Assembly: GCA_944326585.1 (NCBI GenBank)
Contig: CALVEN010000004.1
Span: 1 to 64,000 of the forward strand
DNA: 64,000 bases
Direction of reading: 5' to 3'
Source: Candidatus Gastranaerophilales bacterium
GTDB lineage: Bacteria > Cyanobacteriota > Vampirovibrionia > Gastranaerophilales > Gastranaerophilaceae
Positions within the stretch are counted from its first letter, which is position 1, and each line of letters begins with the position of its first letter. Shown here piece after piece: positions 34,664 to 43,104 of this stretch. The notes below the pieces were generated by a model. That model was not told the DNA's origin and ran no database searches. It saw only the letters and a list, made by a program, of their open reading frames with translations. The position numbers were made by a program, and so were the translations under genes.

Positions 34664-36223
34664 CTATTGTAAATTAAAAAAAGATTTAAAGGTAGGTGAG
34701 CTGTCCTTAATTTGATTTTTCAAAAAACCGTTAGTCGAATTAACCGATTCCGCGAGCTTTCTGAGTTCCGCTTCACGTTTTTTGTTAGTTTGCGTTCGGG
34801 TATAGAGCGGGATAAATATACCTAAAGCTAATAATGAGAAGGCAAGATTGCCTAACTGGCATACAGATCTGAAATTTTTGGCGGTTTTGCCAACAACTTC
34901 ATCAGATGATTTAAGGCTTACATCCTTAACCCAGTGCCATAATTTTTTCATTGCATTTGCATCTTTCGGAGATTCTTTTAATCTGTTAAGCAATTTCACA
35001 TCCGGTCTGACTTTTTCAATCAAAGTTGCAACGCCTTTTGCCGCATAATCACCAAGAAAATACAAGCTTGAAAAAGTTGCGATATCACGAATAGTCGCTT
35101 CTCTGAGTTCATTTTTATCTTCAGATGCCATCATACGGCTTGCAAAAGTCGCAGTGGATATAAATCTTGCTTGATCCATTGTCGGGAAAATACCTTTAAA
35201 TTGAAGCATTTGCTTGCTCGGAAGCTTAAATCCCATAGACATAAGCATTACGCCTATCATAGAACCGACAGAAATGAATTTTTGTTTTAAAAGATCCGCC
35301 TTTTCTTTCGGTGTTAATTCACGCTGCTCCTTATTCTGCGCAAAATCTTTATAAATCGGCGCACCTTTAACACCGGAATGACGCGCAGTAAGCCATCTGT
35401 TTAAAGGCTGCATTGATATTGCAAGCGGTAAAATAACACCAAGACCTGCAAAACTTTTCCAGTTAACAAGTTTGATTGATTTATTAATAAATTTAGAAAA
35501 TTCTTCTGCAGTTTTAACACCGTTCTTTTCTGCAGCTTTATGAATATGAACAAAATCTTCAATATAACCTTTAAGGTTTTTGGACAACACTTTGCCGTTT
35601 AACTCAAGGTGTTCTGTCATATGAGTTTTATCGGCAATTTCCAGATAACCTTTTTTGAGCAATTTTTTACCGTTTTTAAGGCGTGAAGATTTAGCGGCAG
35701 CCTTTATGCCTGATTTTAAGTCAAAATCCTTGAATGCTTTTCTTGTATTGCCGTCAACGCCTGTCAGGTCATTCATAAATGCTGTCAATGCTTTTTCAAG
35801 CCTTACAGAACCCTTGCCTTCTGCTTTTTGGAGATAATTTTGAGCAATTTTCAAAGATTCTTCGTTAGCCCAGACATTTGTCATTCCCTTGGCGCCCTTT
35901 ACTACACCTAATTTTTGCAGTACAGCCGCCATACCCATAACAATAAAGCTCGGCAATAAACAGTTAACAATCAAACCTGAGGATTCACGGCGGAAAGCTT
36001 CCATTCCTGCATAAGCATTTGATTCTTTTGTTTCAATAATCGTACGGGGAATAATAGCTGTAGACAAATCCAAAACAGAAACATTCAGCATAGGAGCTTC
36101 TTCACAAAGCTGAATGCCGCGCAAAATTGCGTCACCAAGCCCGTTAAATGACGGCTGCTGATTTTTGGCATCCCAATTCGGGGTATTTCTTCTGTTTTCT
36201 ACACTACTAATCTTACTAATCAT
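34664..36223 (-). CDS. Large membrane protein of unknown function, paralogue B (SFNG tag)
   Basis: Function unknown. 519 residues, same architecture as the downstream gene: polar N-terminus ending QPSFNGLGDAIL (about 23-34), then VSVLDLSTAIIPRTIIETKES and AGMEAFRRESSGL, hydrophobic helices at about 82-98, 260-275, 315-332 and 465-482, and the shared MASEDKNELREATIRD. The segment LAISMQPLNRWLTARHSG corresponds to GCCIQPFNIYLTKKKTG in paralogue A. Clearly a tandem duplication that has diverged. The extended -10 just upstream suggests its own promoter. Confidence 0.72.
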   Translation of the reverse strand: MISKISSVENRRNTPNWDAKNQQPSFNGLGDAILRGIQLCEEAPMLNVSVLDLSTAIIPRTIIETKESNAYAGMEAFRRESSGLIVNCLLPSFIVMGMAAVLQKLGVVKGAKGMTNVWANEESLKIAQNYLQKAEGKGSVRLEKALTAFMNDLTGVDGNTRKAFKDFDLKSGIKAAAKSSRLKNGKKLLKKGYLEIADKTHMTEHLELNGKVLSKNLKGYIEDFVHIHKAAEKNGVKTAEEFSKFINKSIKLVNWKSFAGLGVILPLAISMQPLNRWLTARHSGVKGAPIYKDFAQNKEQRELTPKEKADLLKQKFISVGSMIGVMLMSMGFKLPSKQMLQFKGIFPTMDQARFISTATFASRMMASEDKNELREATIRDIATFSSLYFLGDYAAKGVATLIEKVRPDVKLLNRLKESPKDANAMKKLWHWVKDVSLKSSDEVVGKTAKNFRSVCQLGNLAFSLLALGIFIPLYTRTQTNKKREAELRKLAESVNSTNGFLKNQIKDSSPTFKSFFNLQ

Positions 36224-36249
36224 AAATTTGTCTGGATCTCTATATTGTC

Positions 36250-36258
36250 ATTATAGCA
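36250..36258 (-). promoter_or_regulatory. Extended -10 promoter of the paralogue pair
   Basis: On the minus strand TGCTATAAT, a perfect extended -10 (36250-36258), about 27 bases before the ATG at 36223. The -35 at 17 bp is poor (TTTTAA). Confidence 0.5.
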
Positions 36259-36443
36259 ATACCATATTTAAATTAAAAGACATCAAAATCCAAAATTGCC
36301 CCATTAAGCATTTTTGTTAAGTTAATGTAAAGATGAATTTTTAAATATTTTTATAAAAATAGAACATTTTAAAACAATTTTTTGCAATTTTTTATCAAAT
36401 TTTTAGAAAAAATTAATAAAAAGCGTAAAAAATACAATTTTTT

Positions 36444-36483
36444 ATGCAAAAATTTTTTGTAAATTTTTGTAAATTTTTTGCAT
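36444..36483. repeat. A/T-rich inverted repeat
   Basis: The ends ATGCAAAAATTT and AAATTTTTTGCAT are inverted copies around a core with two GTAAATTTTT units. It lies directly after the stop of the tRNA nucleotidyltransferase gene. Flanking DNA from about 36300 is nearly all A and T, with no gene. It could be a transcript-end hairpin, but no clean T-run follows on either strand. Confidence 0.5.
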
Positions 36484-36484
36484 A

Positions 36485-37888
36485 TTAAGACAAAGAATGG
36501 TAGAAATTTTTGACAAAATCAACCGCATCTTCTTTTGAAACAACAGAACCGTCAAATTGAGCGTCATGGAGAGCATCCATAATTTCACCCAGAAGAGGGG
36601 ACGGTTTTATTTTCAAAATTTTCATGACCTGATTGCCGTCGAGCAGTTTAGGCAAAGGTTTTAGGGTTTCTCTGACGGAAAAATAAAATTCAGTCAGACG
36701 CTTTAATGATAAAATATTATTATTAACCACATCTTCGGTAATTTCGGGTCCGCGGGCAGAAAGTCTGTCAGCCATTGCAAGCACAATATTATCAACAGAA
36801 TTATCACCTGTTTTTCTCACGAAACGCATCATTGTTTTATCTGTAGGGCTGCACATAACATGCGACGGATAAATGTGATTTTTAATCATCAGAGTAATAT
36901 AATCAACCTGTTTGTTTGAAAAATGCATATCTTTCAGAATTTTCAAAGCCATTTTTGAGCCGACATCATCGTGTTTAATAAATCTGTGGCGGCCGGTATC
37001 TTGTTCGATGGTCCATGTTGAGAATTTTCCGATATCATGCAAAAATCCCGCAAGTTTCAAATGCGCAATTCTGGGCAAACCGCCGAAATCAACGCGTTCA
37101 AGGTGTTCTTTGACTTCAACAGGACTGCTTTTGTATATTTCATTAATCTGTCTGACCGTTTCAACTGAATGATGAAACAAATCAAGATGATGATGTGAAT
37201 TAGGCGGAACTTTCTTTACATCAGCCATTACAGGGAAAATTTCTTCCAAAAGCCCTGCCTCATCCATTGCCAACAACGCCTGGTCAGCATAATTCCCGCC
37301 AAAAAGCTTAACGATTTCATAAATTACGCGTTCATATGCAGGTTTATGAATAAGTTTTTTATGCTTTTTGACTATTTCCGATAATTCAGGCACCACATCA
37401 AACCCCAAACCTGCCTGAAATCTGTAAATTCTCAAAAGTCTTAAGGGATCGTCTATGAAATTTTGTTCCGAAATAAAATTAATTTTCTTATTTTTTATAT
37501 CGTCCAAACCACCCGTCAAATCAACAACTTCACCTGACCTTATATTTACCGCAATCGCATTAATGGTCAAATCGCGGCGCTTAATATCCGCCTCAAGCGA
37601 ATTTTCGACAGGGTTAGTGATATCAAGGTAATTCAATTTATCCTTAAAAACCAGACGGTAAATCCTGTTAACTTCGTCCAGCGGGACAAATGTTGCACCG
37701 AATCTTTCAGCCAATTTTTGCGAAAACACGCGGGCATCTTCATTGCAAACAATTAAATCGCGGTCATAAGTATTTTTTCCGAGCAAAAAATCTCTGACAG
37801 CACCGCCTACGAGATATATTTCCGGGTCGAATTCGCCTGCAATAGTATTTAAAATTTCGTCGTTTTTAATTTTTTCCGCTAAATTCAT
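36485..37888 (-). CDS. tRNA nucleotidyltransferase / poly(A) polymerase family with HD domain
   Basis: 467 residues. Class II nucleotidyltransferase head with VGGAVRDFLLG (about 27-37), catalytic acidic residues in TYDRDLIV (about 40-47) and RRDLTINAIA (about 110). Then the RNA-binding region and a C-terminal HD domain (AGFLHDIGK, about 287). By family it adds CCA, or only CC or A, to tRNA 3' ends; these cannot be told apart here. The DRD version of the usual D-x-D pair is seen. The start lies 23 bases inside the end of rsmE. Confidence 0.88.
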   Translation of the reverse strand: MNLAEKIKNDEILNTIAGEFDPEIYLVGGAVRDFLLGKNTYDRDLIVCNEDARVFSQKLAERFGATFVPLDEVNRIYRLVFKDKLNYLDITNPVENSLEADIKRRDLTINAIAVNIRSGEVVDLTGGLDDIKNKKINFISEQNFIDDPLRLLRIYRFQAGLGFDVVPELSEIVKKHKKLIHKPAYERVIYEIVKLFGGNYADQALLAMDEAGLLEEIFPVMADVKKVPPNSHHHLDLFHHSVETVRQINEIYKSSPVEVKEHLERVDFGGLPRIAHLKLAGFLHDIGKFSTWTIEQDTGRHRFIKHDDVGSKMALKILKDMHFSNKQVDYITLMIKNHIYPSHVMCSPTDKTMMRFVRKTGDNSVDNIVLAMADRLSARGPEITEDVVNNNILSLKRLTEFYFSVRETLKPLPKLLDGNQVMKILKIKPSPLLGEIMDALHDAQFDGSVVSKEDAVDFVKNFYHSLS

Positions 37889-38591
37889 AAATTATATTTC
37901 CGAGTGCCACTGTAACCGCTGTTTCGGCTTTTAAAATAAGATTACCCAAAGTCAGCATATCGCATTTTTTATCTTCAAAAAGCCTGAATTCTCTGTCTGA
38001 AAACCCGCCCTCAGGACCTATTATCACAAGAACATCTTCGCCTTTTTTAACAGGTGCAATATCGTGCAGAGTTTTGGAGGCAATTCGCTCACAAAAAACA
38101 ATTACCCTTGAAAATTTTTCAATCAGATTTTCAAGTGTTTCCGGCTCAAAACATACGGGGATATCCGCTCTTTCACACTGTTTTGAAGCCTGATACATAA
38201 TTTTCTGCCATTTGTCTATTTTCTTTTTAATAACTTCATCACCCAGAGTGCAATTGTCAGTCCTAACAGGATAAATTCCTTTGACACCAAGCTCTGAAGC
38301 TTTTTCGACAACAAAGGATTGCGCGTCGCTTCTGAGCGGACTTTGCGCCAGATATAATCCAAAAACCAGGCTTCTAAAAGACTTATAACTATTTTCAATT
38401 CTTACGATAACCTCACTTGATGTAACATTTTCAACAACAGTTTCGTATTGAATTTTATTTTCGTCAATTAAAAGCAGCTTTTCACCTTTTCTGATACGCA
38501 AAGATTTTGCAATATGGTTGTAATTTTCCCTGTCTGATATTGCAATGCGATTGTTGTTAACTTCTTTTGACGATATAAAAAAGTGTGGCAT
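37866..38591 (-). CDS. rsmE: 16S rRNA m3U1498 methyltransferase
   Basis: 241 residues from ATG 38591 (MPHFFISS); an upstream TTG frame is rejected. SPOUT methyltransferase: PUA-like N-terminus, then VEKASELGVKGIYPVRTDN, WQKIMYQASKQCERADIP, and the knot motifs VIIGPEGGFSDRE and LGNLILKAETAVTVALG that bind S-adenosylmethionine. Methylates U1498 of 16S rRNA. No ribosome site before the ATG, and a TATTAT lies six bases upstream, so a leaderless mRNA is possible. Overlaps the tRNA nucleotidyltransferase gene downstream. Confidence 0.94.
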   Translation of the reverse strand: MPHFFISSKEVNNNRIAISDRENYNHIAKSLRIRKGEKLLLIDENKIQYETVVENVTSSEVIVRIENSYKSFRSLVFGLYLAQSPLRSDAQSFVVEKASELGVKGIYPVRTDNCTLGDEVIKKKIDKWQKIMYQASKQCERADIPVCFEPETLENLIEKFSRVIVFCERIASKTLHDIAPVKKGEDVLVIIGPEGGFSDREFRLFEDKKCDMLTLGNLILKAETAVTVALGNIIYEFSGKN

Positions 38592-38597
38592 AACTAA

Positions 38598-38603
38598 ATA
38601 ATA
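38598..38603 (-). promoter_or_regulatory. Possible -10 box of rsmE (leaderless)
   Basis: TATTAT on the minus strand six bases before ATG 38591. No good -35 at 16-18 bp, so the call is tentative. Confidence 0.35.
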
Positions 38604-38691
38604 CAACAAAATTGTTAAATTTTATATTTTGGGGTGGTAAAAATTTTTTTATTGTAGTATTATACAAGTAGTAGAAAATTGGGATATGGAA

Positions 38692-39756
38692 ATGGATAAT
38701 GAAAAAGTAATCGGAATACCAAGAGCAATGTCTTTTTATAACAATTACCCTTTTTATTACGGATTTTTTACGGATCTGGGGATAAAAATAGTTTTGTCTG
38801 ACGTCACGACCAAACAAACAATGTCAAGCGGCTCCGCTCTTGTCGTAACCGAAACCTGCTTACCGATTAAGGTTTATATAGGGCATATCTTGAATCTGAT
38901 TGACAAGGGTGTAGACAAAATTTTTGTGCCGTCAATCCAGTCAATTGCGCCGAAAATTTATAACTGTTCAAAAATCAGAGGTTTGCCTGATCTGGTAAGA
39001 AATGTTGTCAAACGCGATTTTACAATGGTTGAGGCTACACTTGACAAGTCAGAAAAAGGTCACGGGCTCTATGAATTTCTGGCGGAAATGGCAAAACCTT
39101 TTGGAATTACCGACGAAAAAATTATTAAAAGTGCTTCCAAAGCAGGCTGGCGCTGCTATAATAATTTTCACATCATGTCAAAATCAGGCATGAGCTACAA
39201 AAAAGCGCTGAATTATGCGCTTCAGGGAAAAGTTTTCATTGAAAACCGGACAAAAGAATACCCTATATCAATTGCGCTTGTGTCGCACGGTTATAACATT
39301 TATGACGACAGAACCTGTATGAAAATTTTTGACAAACTTGAGGCAATGGACGTAAAAGTTTACACATCGCTCCAATTATCGAACGAGCAATTGGATGACG
39401 GAATTTCATCTCTCGGCAACGAGCAATACTGGGCAAATGAATACGATATGACGGGAAGTGCAGGTCATTACCTGAAAGACAACAAAGTCGACGGCGTAAT
39501 TACCCTCACGGCTTTTGGCTGCGGACCTGATTCTTTAATGGTTGAAAGAATCACGCGCAAAGCCAAAAGATTCAATAAGCCGCTTTTGAATCTTACAATT
39601 GACGAACATACAGGGGAAGCAGGTTTTATAACCCGTCTGGAAGCGTTTGTTGATATGCTTTTCCGCAAAAAACGCGCAAATATTATTAATAATATTGAAA
39701 TTAACGGGCATAAATCGGAATATATTCCGAATACTAACTTTATTGAAACCAAATAG
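38692..39756 (+). CDS. DUF2229 / acyl-CoA dehydratase activase-related protein
   Basis: 354 residues from ATG 38692 (an ATG at 38686 is too near the GGGAT site). The start VIGIPRAMSFYNNYPFYYGFF and the Cys-containing ALVVTETCLPIKVYIGH match the DUF2229 domain, which is related to the 2-hydroxyacyl-CoA dehydratase/benzoyl-CoA reductase component family. The second half has LTAFGCGPDSLMVERI and DEHTGEAGFITRLEAFVDML, also typical. The cysteines may hold an Fe-S cluster. Here it stands alone; in many genomes it is fused to or beside an activase ATPase. A TATTAT at 38658-38663 may be the -10. Function not established. Confidence 0.8.
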   Translation: MDNEKVIGIPRAMSFYNNYPFYYGFFTDLGIKIVLSDVTTKQTMSSGSALVVTETCLPIKVYIGHILNLIDKGVDKIFVPSIQSIAPKIYNCSKIRGLPDLVRNVVKRDFTMVEATLDKSEKGHGLYEFLAEMAKPFGITDEKIIKSASKAGWRCYNNFHIMSKSGMSYKKALNYALQGKVFIENRTKEYPISIALVSHGYNIYDDRTCMKIFDKLEAMDVKVYTSLQLSNEQLDDGISSLGNEQYWANEYDMTGSAGHYLKDNKVDGVITLTAFGCGPDSLMVERITRKAKRFNKPLLNLTIDEHTGEAGFITRLEAFVDMLFRKKRANIINNIEINGHKSEYIPNTNFIETK

Positions 39757-39771
39757 CAGGAAAAATACATT

Positions 39772-39800
39772 AAAAAAGAGCCCTTTTGAGGCTCTTTTTT
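39772..39800. terminator. Bidirectional terminator between DUF2229 gene and rpsU
   Basis: AAAAAAGAGCC/GGCTCTTTTTT with a 7-base loop. Serves both the + gene ending at 39756 and rpsU ending at 39803. Confidence 0.9.
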
Positions 39801-39802
39801 AT

Positions 39803-39976
39803 TTATACTTTTCTTTTTCTGGCCGCTTCGGATTTGCGTTTTCTTTTAACGCTCGGTTTTTCGTATCTTTCGCGTTTTTTAACTTCTGAAAGAATGCCGG
39901 CTTTTTGGATTTTTTTCTTAAAACGTCTCAACGCGCTTTCGATTGATTCGTTTTCTCCGACTTTAACTTCTGCCAT
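39803..39976 (-). CDS. rpsU: Small ribosomal subunit protein bS21
   Basis: 57 residues. N-terminus [20 protein letters not shown] is diagnostic for S21, which binds the 16S rRNA 3' region during initiation. The C-terminus is very basic ([14 protein letters not shown]), as usual. Ribosome site GGTGG before the ATG at 39976. It has its own strong promoter and a shared terminator, so it is a single-gene unit. Confidence 0.96.
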   Translation of the reverse strand: MAEVKVGENESIESALRRFKKKIQKAGILSEVKKRERYEKPSVKRKRKSEAARKRKV

Positions 39977-40020
39977 TTATATTTTCACCACCTTTATAAA
40001 TCTTGTTGGGTACGGAAAAA

Positions 40021-40049
40021 ATTGTATCACAAAAGAATAAAAATAGCAA
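40021..40049 (-). promoter_or_regulatory. Promoter of rpsU
   Basis: On the minus strand, -35 TTGCTA (40044-40049), 17-bp spacer, -10 TACAAT preceded by TGA (40021-40026). The transcript would have a leader of roughly 38 bases. The rest of 40027-40133 holds no feature I recognise. Confidence 0.7.
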
Positions 40050-40133
40050 ATAGTATAAAAAACCTGACAAAAAATTTCTTGACAAAAAAGATTACCAGCC
40101 GGAATTTTAGCCTGCCTGTCGGGAGTGCCCGCT

Positions 40134-43097
40134 CTATGCAGAAAGCGTAAAGATATTGTAAATTTCCTCGTCCGAAAGCTCTGTTATAATCTTTTCGCCT
40201 TCGTAAACGGCTAAATCTGCAAGTTCTTTTTTGGTTTTGAGCATTTCATCGATTTTTTCTTCAAAAGTTCCGAGCGTAATCATCCTGTGTACAAGAACGT
40301 TTTTATCCTGACCTATACGATAAGTTCTGTCCGTCGCCTGCTCTTCAACCGCAGGGTTCCACCACAGGTCATAATGGATTACGTTGGTGGCACTTGTCAG
40401 ATTAAGCCCCGTACCGCCTGCTTTCAAAGATAATATCATTAATTTTGTATCATCGTCATTCTGGAATTTGTCAATCAATTCTTCCCTTTGAGGAACTGTC
40501 AACGAGCCGTGGAAAAAGAGCGGTTCAGTATTGCATTCCTGCGCCAGAACTTTTGTCAGGATATCGCCCATTTCTTTATACTGGGTAAAAATAAGCGTTT
40601 TTTCATTGTTTTCAAGAATTGTTTGAACAGTTGATACGCATTTTTCCATTTTGCCTGAAAGCTCTTTGCCCATTTCACCTGACTTAAGGAACTGATAAGG
40701 GTGGTTGCAAATCTGCTTAAGCGCCGTAATAAGTTTGAAAATATTACCGCGTCTGTTAATGCCTGTGAATCCGCTTATCTTATCCATCATTTCATTAAGA
40801 GTTTTTTCATATAAAACAGCCTGCGGCTTTGTGAGATAGCAGTATTCGTTGAGAACCATTTTTTCAGGCAAATCTGTAATTACGTGCTTATCTGTTTTCA
40901 ACCGCCTCAAAACAAACGGAGATACTGACATTTTTAATTTTGCCGCGCGGGAAGTTTCTTTAAATCTTTCAATAGGTATTGCATAACTTTTCTGGAAATC
41001 TTTCAAAGAGCCCAAATACCCCTTATTAATAAAGTCAAAAATACTCCACAATTCAGTTAATCTGTTTTCGACAGGGGTGCCTGTCATAGCGATTTTGATA
41101 TCGGATTTAAGCATTTTGATAGCAAGAGTCTGCGCCGTATCGGGGTTTTTAATATTCTGAGCTTCATCAACAATAAGCATCCCCCAGCTTTGCTTTTTCA
41201 ACTCTTCAACGTCAATCCTCATAATCGCGTAAGTCGTCAAAATTACATCATGCTTAACGTCAAGCGCTCTTTCAGCGCCATGGTAAACTACAGCGTCCAA
41301 AGTCGGAGCAAACATCTGAAGTTCTTTCATCCAGTTCCCCATAAGAGTCGTCGGACAAATTACAAGAACAGGCTTTGAAAGCGATTTTTCTTCCTTTAAT
41401 TTCAAAATAAGACTGATAACCTGAATAGTTTTACCAAGCCCCATATCGTCTGCCATACATGCGCCAAATCCTTTTGAAACGTTAGTCCAGAGCCATTTCA
41501 ACCCTATTTGCTGATAAGGTCTTAATTCTCCGTTCAAAGTTTTCGGCACCGTAACCTCAACCGGCTTTGTGAAATCTTTTATAACACGTGCAAACGCATC
41601 ATCGTAATCAAAATCATATTCGTCAATTTGCCCTGACATTGCAGCATGGATTAACTCCATACGCGACATTGATTTGAGGTTAGCCTTTGCAACCTGTTCA
41701 AAAATCTTTTTGCTTTCTTCCTTATCAACAAGCACGTATTTATTTTTATATTTAATAAGCCCCGTGCTGTTTTCAACCATTTTATTGAATTCTTCAAGAG
41801 AAATTTTGTCGTTGCCGATTGCAATTTCGTAAGAAAAATCCAAAATATCATCGAGCGAAATTTTGCCGGAAGTATTGCTGTTAAATATATCCGCAAGATC
41901 AGCCGAGCGTGAAGCCTTAACTTTAGCGTTAATTGAAGCCCTCGGCACAACAACATTAACCAGCTCATCAGGCAAAACAACGTCAATCTGGGCTTTTTGA
42001 AGATAATATGCGGTCTGCGTAATAATTTTATAAACCTCGTTAAGGTTTAAATCGAGCGCAAGTTTTTCCTCATCTTCAAACAACTCCTCGAGTTCCGGCA
42101 TATAACGGAGAGCATAATTCAACTGCTTTTCCACAATTCTTGAAATATCTGACGAATTTGCCCCGAAGACCTCATCATCCGTATAAAGCTTATCTATCAA
42201 AACACTCTCATCAGTTTTACGGTTTTTAATATAAACTTTAAGTCTGAAAAGCTCATCTTCAATTTTTTCAATCTTGAAGAACGGAATTACGTCGTATTTA
42301 CCGAGGTAAAGCTCGTCGAACCACTGAGCAAAATTCTCTGCCAGATCCTGACCTTTCATTACAGCGCGCTGCTCAAGGTCTTTTATTAAATAAGTGCCTG
42401 ATTTAACGTCTTTGAATCTGTATGCCTTTATGCCCAAAAATTTATACAAAACGTAATTCAGGTAATTGTATATAAATTCATAAACAAAATTTTTCGGTTT
42501 TTCACCTTTTATAAAAAGGTTTTCCGGCATATTTTCTTCAAACAGGTTAACAATTCTTGCAAGCTGCTGGTTTGAAATTATAGGTTCATAAACTATTCTG
42601 AACATCTGACCGTGACGCTTAACCGTCGGGATGAAATACAATTTTTCGATTAATTTCATCACAAAATAAGTCAATTTGTTCATATAGATAAAAGTCGGCG
42701 TCAAAGATTCAATGTCAACGATATTCCCGAAACCGCCGAAATAATCCAATACGACATCCAGAGAAAGCGCATACCCGACATCCTTGCCCAATACCTGCGA
42801 ATTAAACCGGAATAACGACCCTTTTGATTTCAAATAATACTGAAAATTATTTGTCGGAGTTACGAAAAACGAAAGCTTTTCATTATCGTTAACAAGGAAA
42901 AAATTTGTATTTCTGGCGGGCGTATACGGGCTTAAGAAAACGCCTGCAAATTCGTCCTCCACTATCTGATAAATCATGCTCAAAGTGTAACGGAAATCCT
43001 TGTTCTTAAACCCTTCGGGGTTTTCGCTCAGGTTAAAGAACAATTCATCCACGTTATTCTTTTTAAATGAAAAATCTATATCCCAGTCTTGTGTCAT
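40134..43097 (-). CDS. SNF2/HepA-family DEAD-like helicase
   Basis: 987 residues. The N-terminal 530 residues are poorly conserved and no SWIM zinc finger is obvious. The helicase core starts near residue 535 with LRPYQQIGLKWLW, Walker A ADDMGLGKTIQ (about 546), the DEAQ box MLIVDEAQNIKN, and motif III AMTGTPVENR. The C-terminal lobe has LFFHGSLT, SLKAGGTGLNLTSA and DRTYRIGQ. By family it is a double-strand DNA translocase that remodels DNA-protein complexes. It starts 7 bases after gpmI ends, so the two are probably co-transcribed, although their jobs are unrelated. Confidence 0.92.
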   Translation of the reverse strand: MTQDWDIDFSFKKNNVDELFFNLSENPEGFKNKDFRYTLSMIYQIVEDEFAGVFLSPYTPARNTNFFLVNDNEKLSFFVTPTNNFQYYLKSKGSLFRFNSQVLGKDVGYALSLDVVLDYFGGFGNIVDIESLTPTFIYMNKLTYFVMKLIEKLYFIPTVKRHGQMFRIVYEPIISNQQLARIVNLFEENMPENLFIKGEKPKNFVYEFIYNYLNYVLYKFLGIKAYRFKDVKSGTYLIKDLEQRAVMKGQDLAENFAQWFDELYLGKYDVIPFFKIEKIEDELFRLKVYIKNRKTDESVLIDKLYTDDEVFGANSSDISRIVEKQLNYALRYMPELEELFEDEEKLALDLNLNEVYKIITQTAYYLQKAQIDVVLPDELVNVVVPRASINAKVKASRSADLADIFNSNTSGKISLDDILDFSYEIAIGNDKISLEEFNKMVENSTGLIKYKNKYVLVDKEESKKIFEQVAKANLKSMSRMELIHAAMSGQIDEYDFDYDDAFARVIKDFTKPVEVTVPKTLNGELRPYQQIGLKWLWTNVSKGFGACMADDMGLGKTIQVISLILKLKEEKSLSKPVLVICPTTLMGNWMKELQMFAPTLDAVVYHGAERALDVKHDVILTTYAIMRIDVEELKKQSWGMLIVDEAQNIKNPDTAQTLAIKMLKSDIKIAMTGTPVENRLTELWSIFDFINKGYLGSLKDFQKSYAIPIERFKETSRAAKLKMSVSPFVLRRLKTDKHVITDLPEKMVLNEYCYLTKPQAVLYEKTLNEMMDKISGFTGINRRGNIFKLITALKQICNHPYQFLKSGEMGKELSGKMEKCVSTVQTILENNEKTLIFTQYKEMGDILTKVLAQECNTEPLFFHGSLTVPQREELIDKFQNDDDTKLMILSLKAGGTGLNLTSATNVIHYDLWWNPAVEEQATDRTYRIGQDKNVLVHRMITLGTFEEKIDEMLKTKKELADLAVYEGEKIITELSDEEIYNIFTLSA

Positions 43098-43104
43098 AAA
43101 TTCC

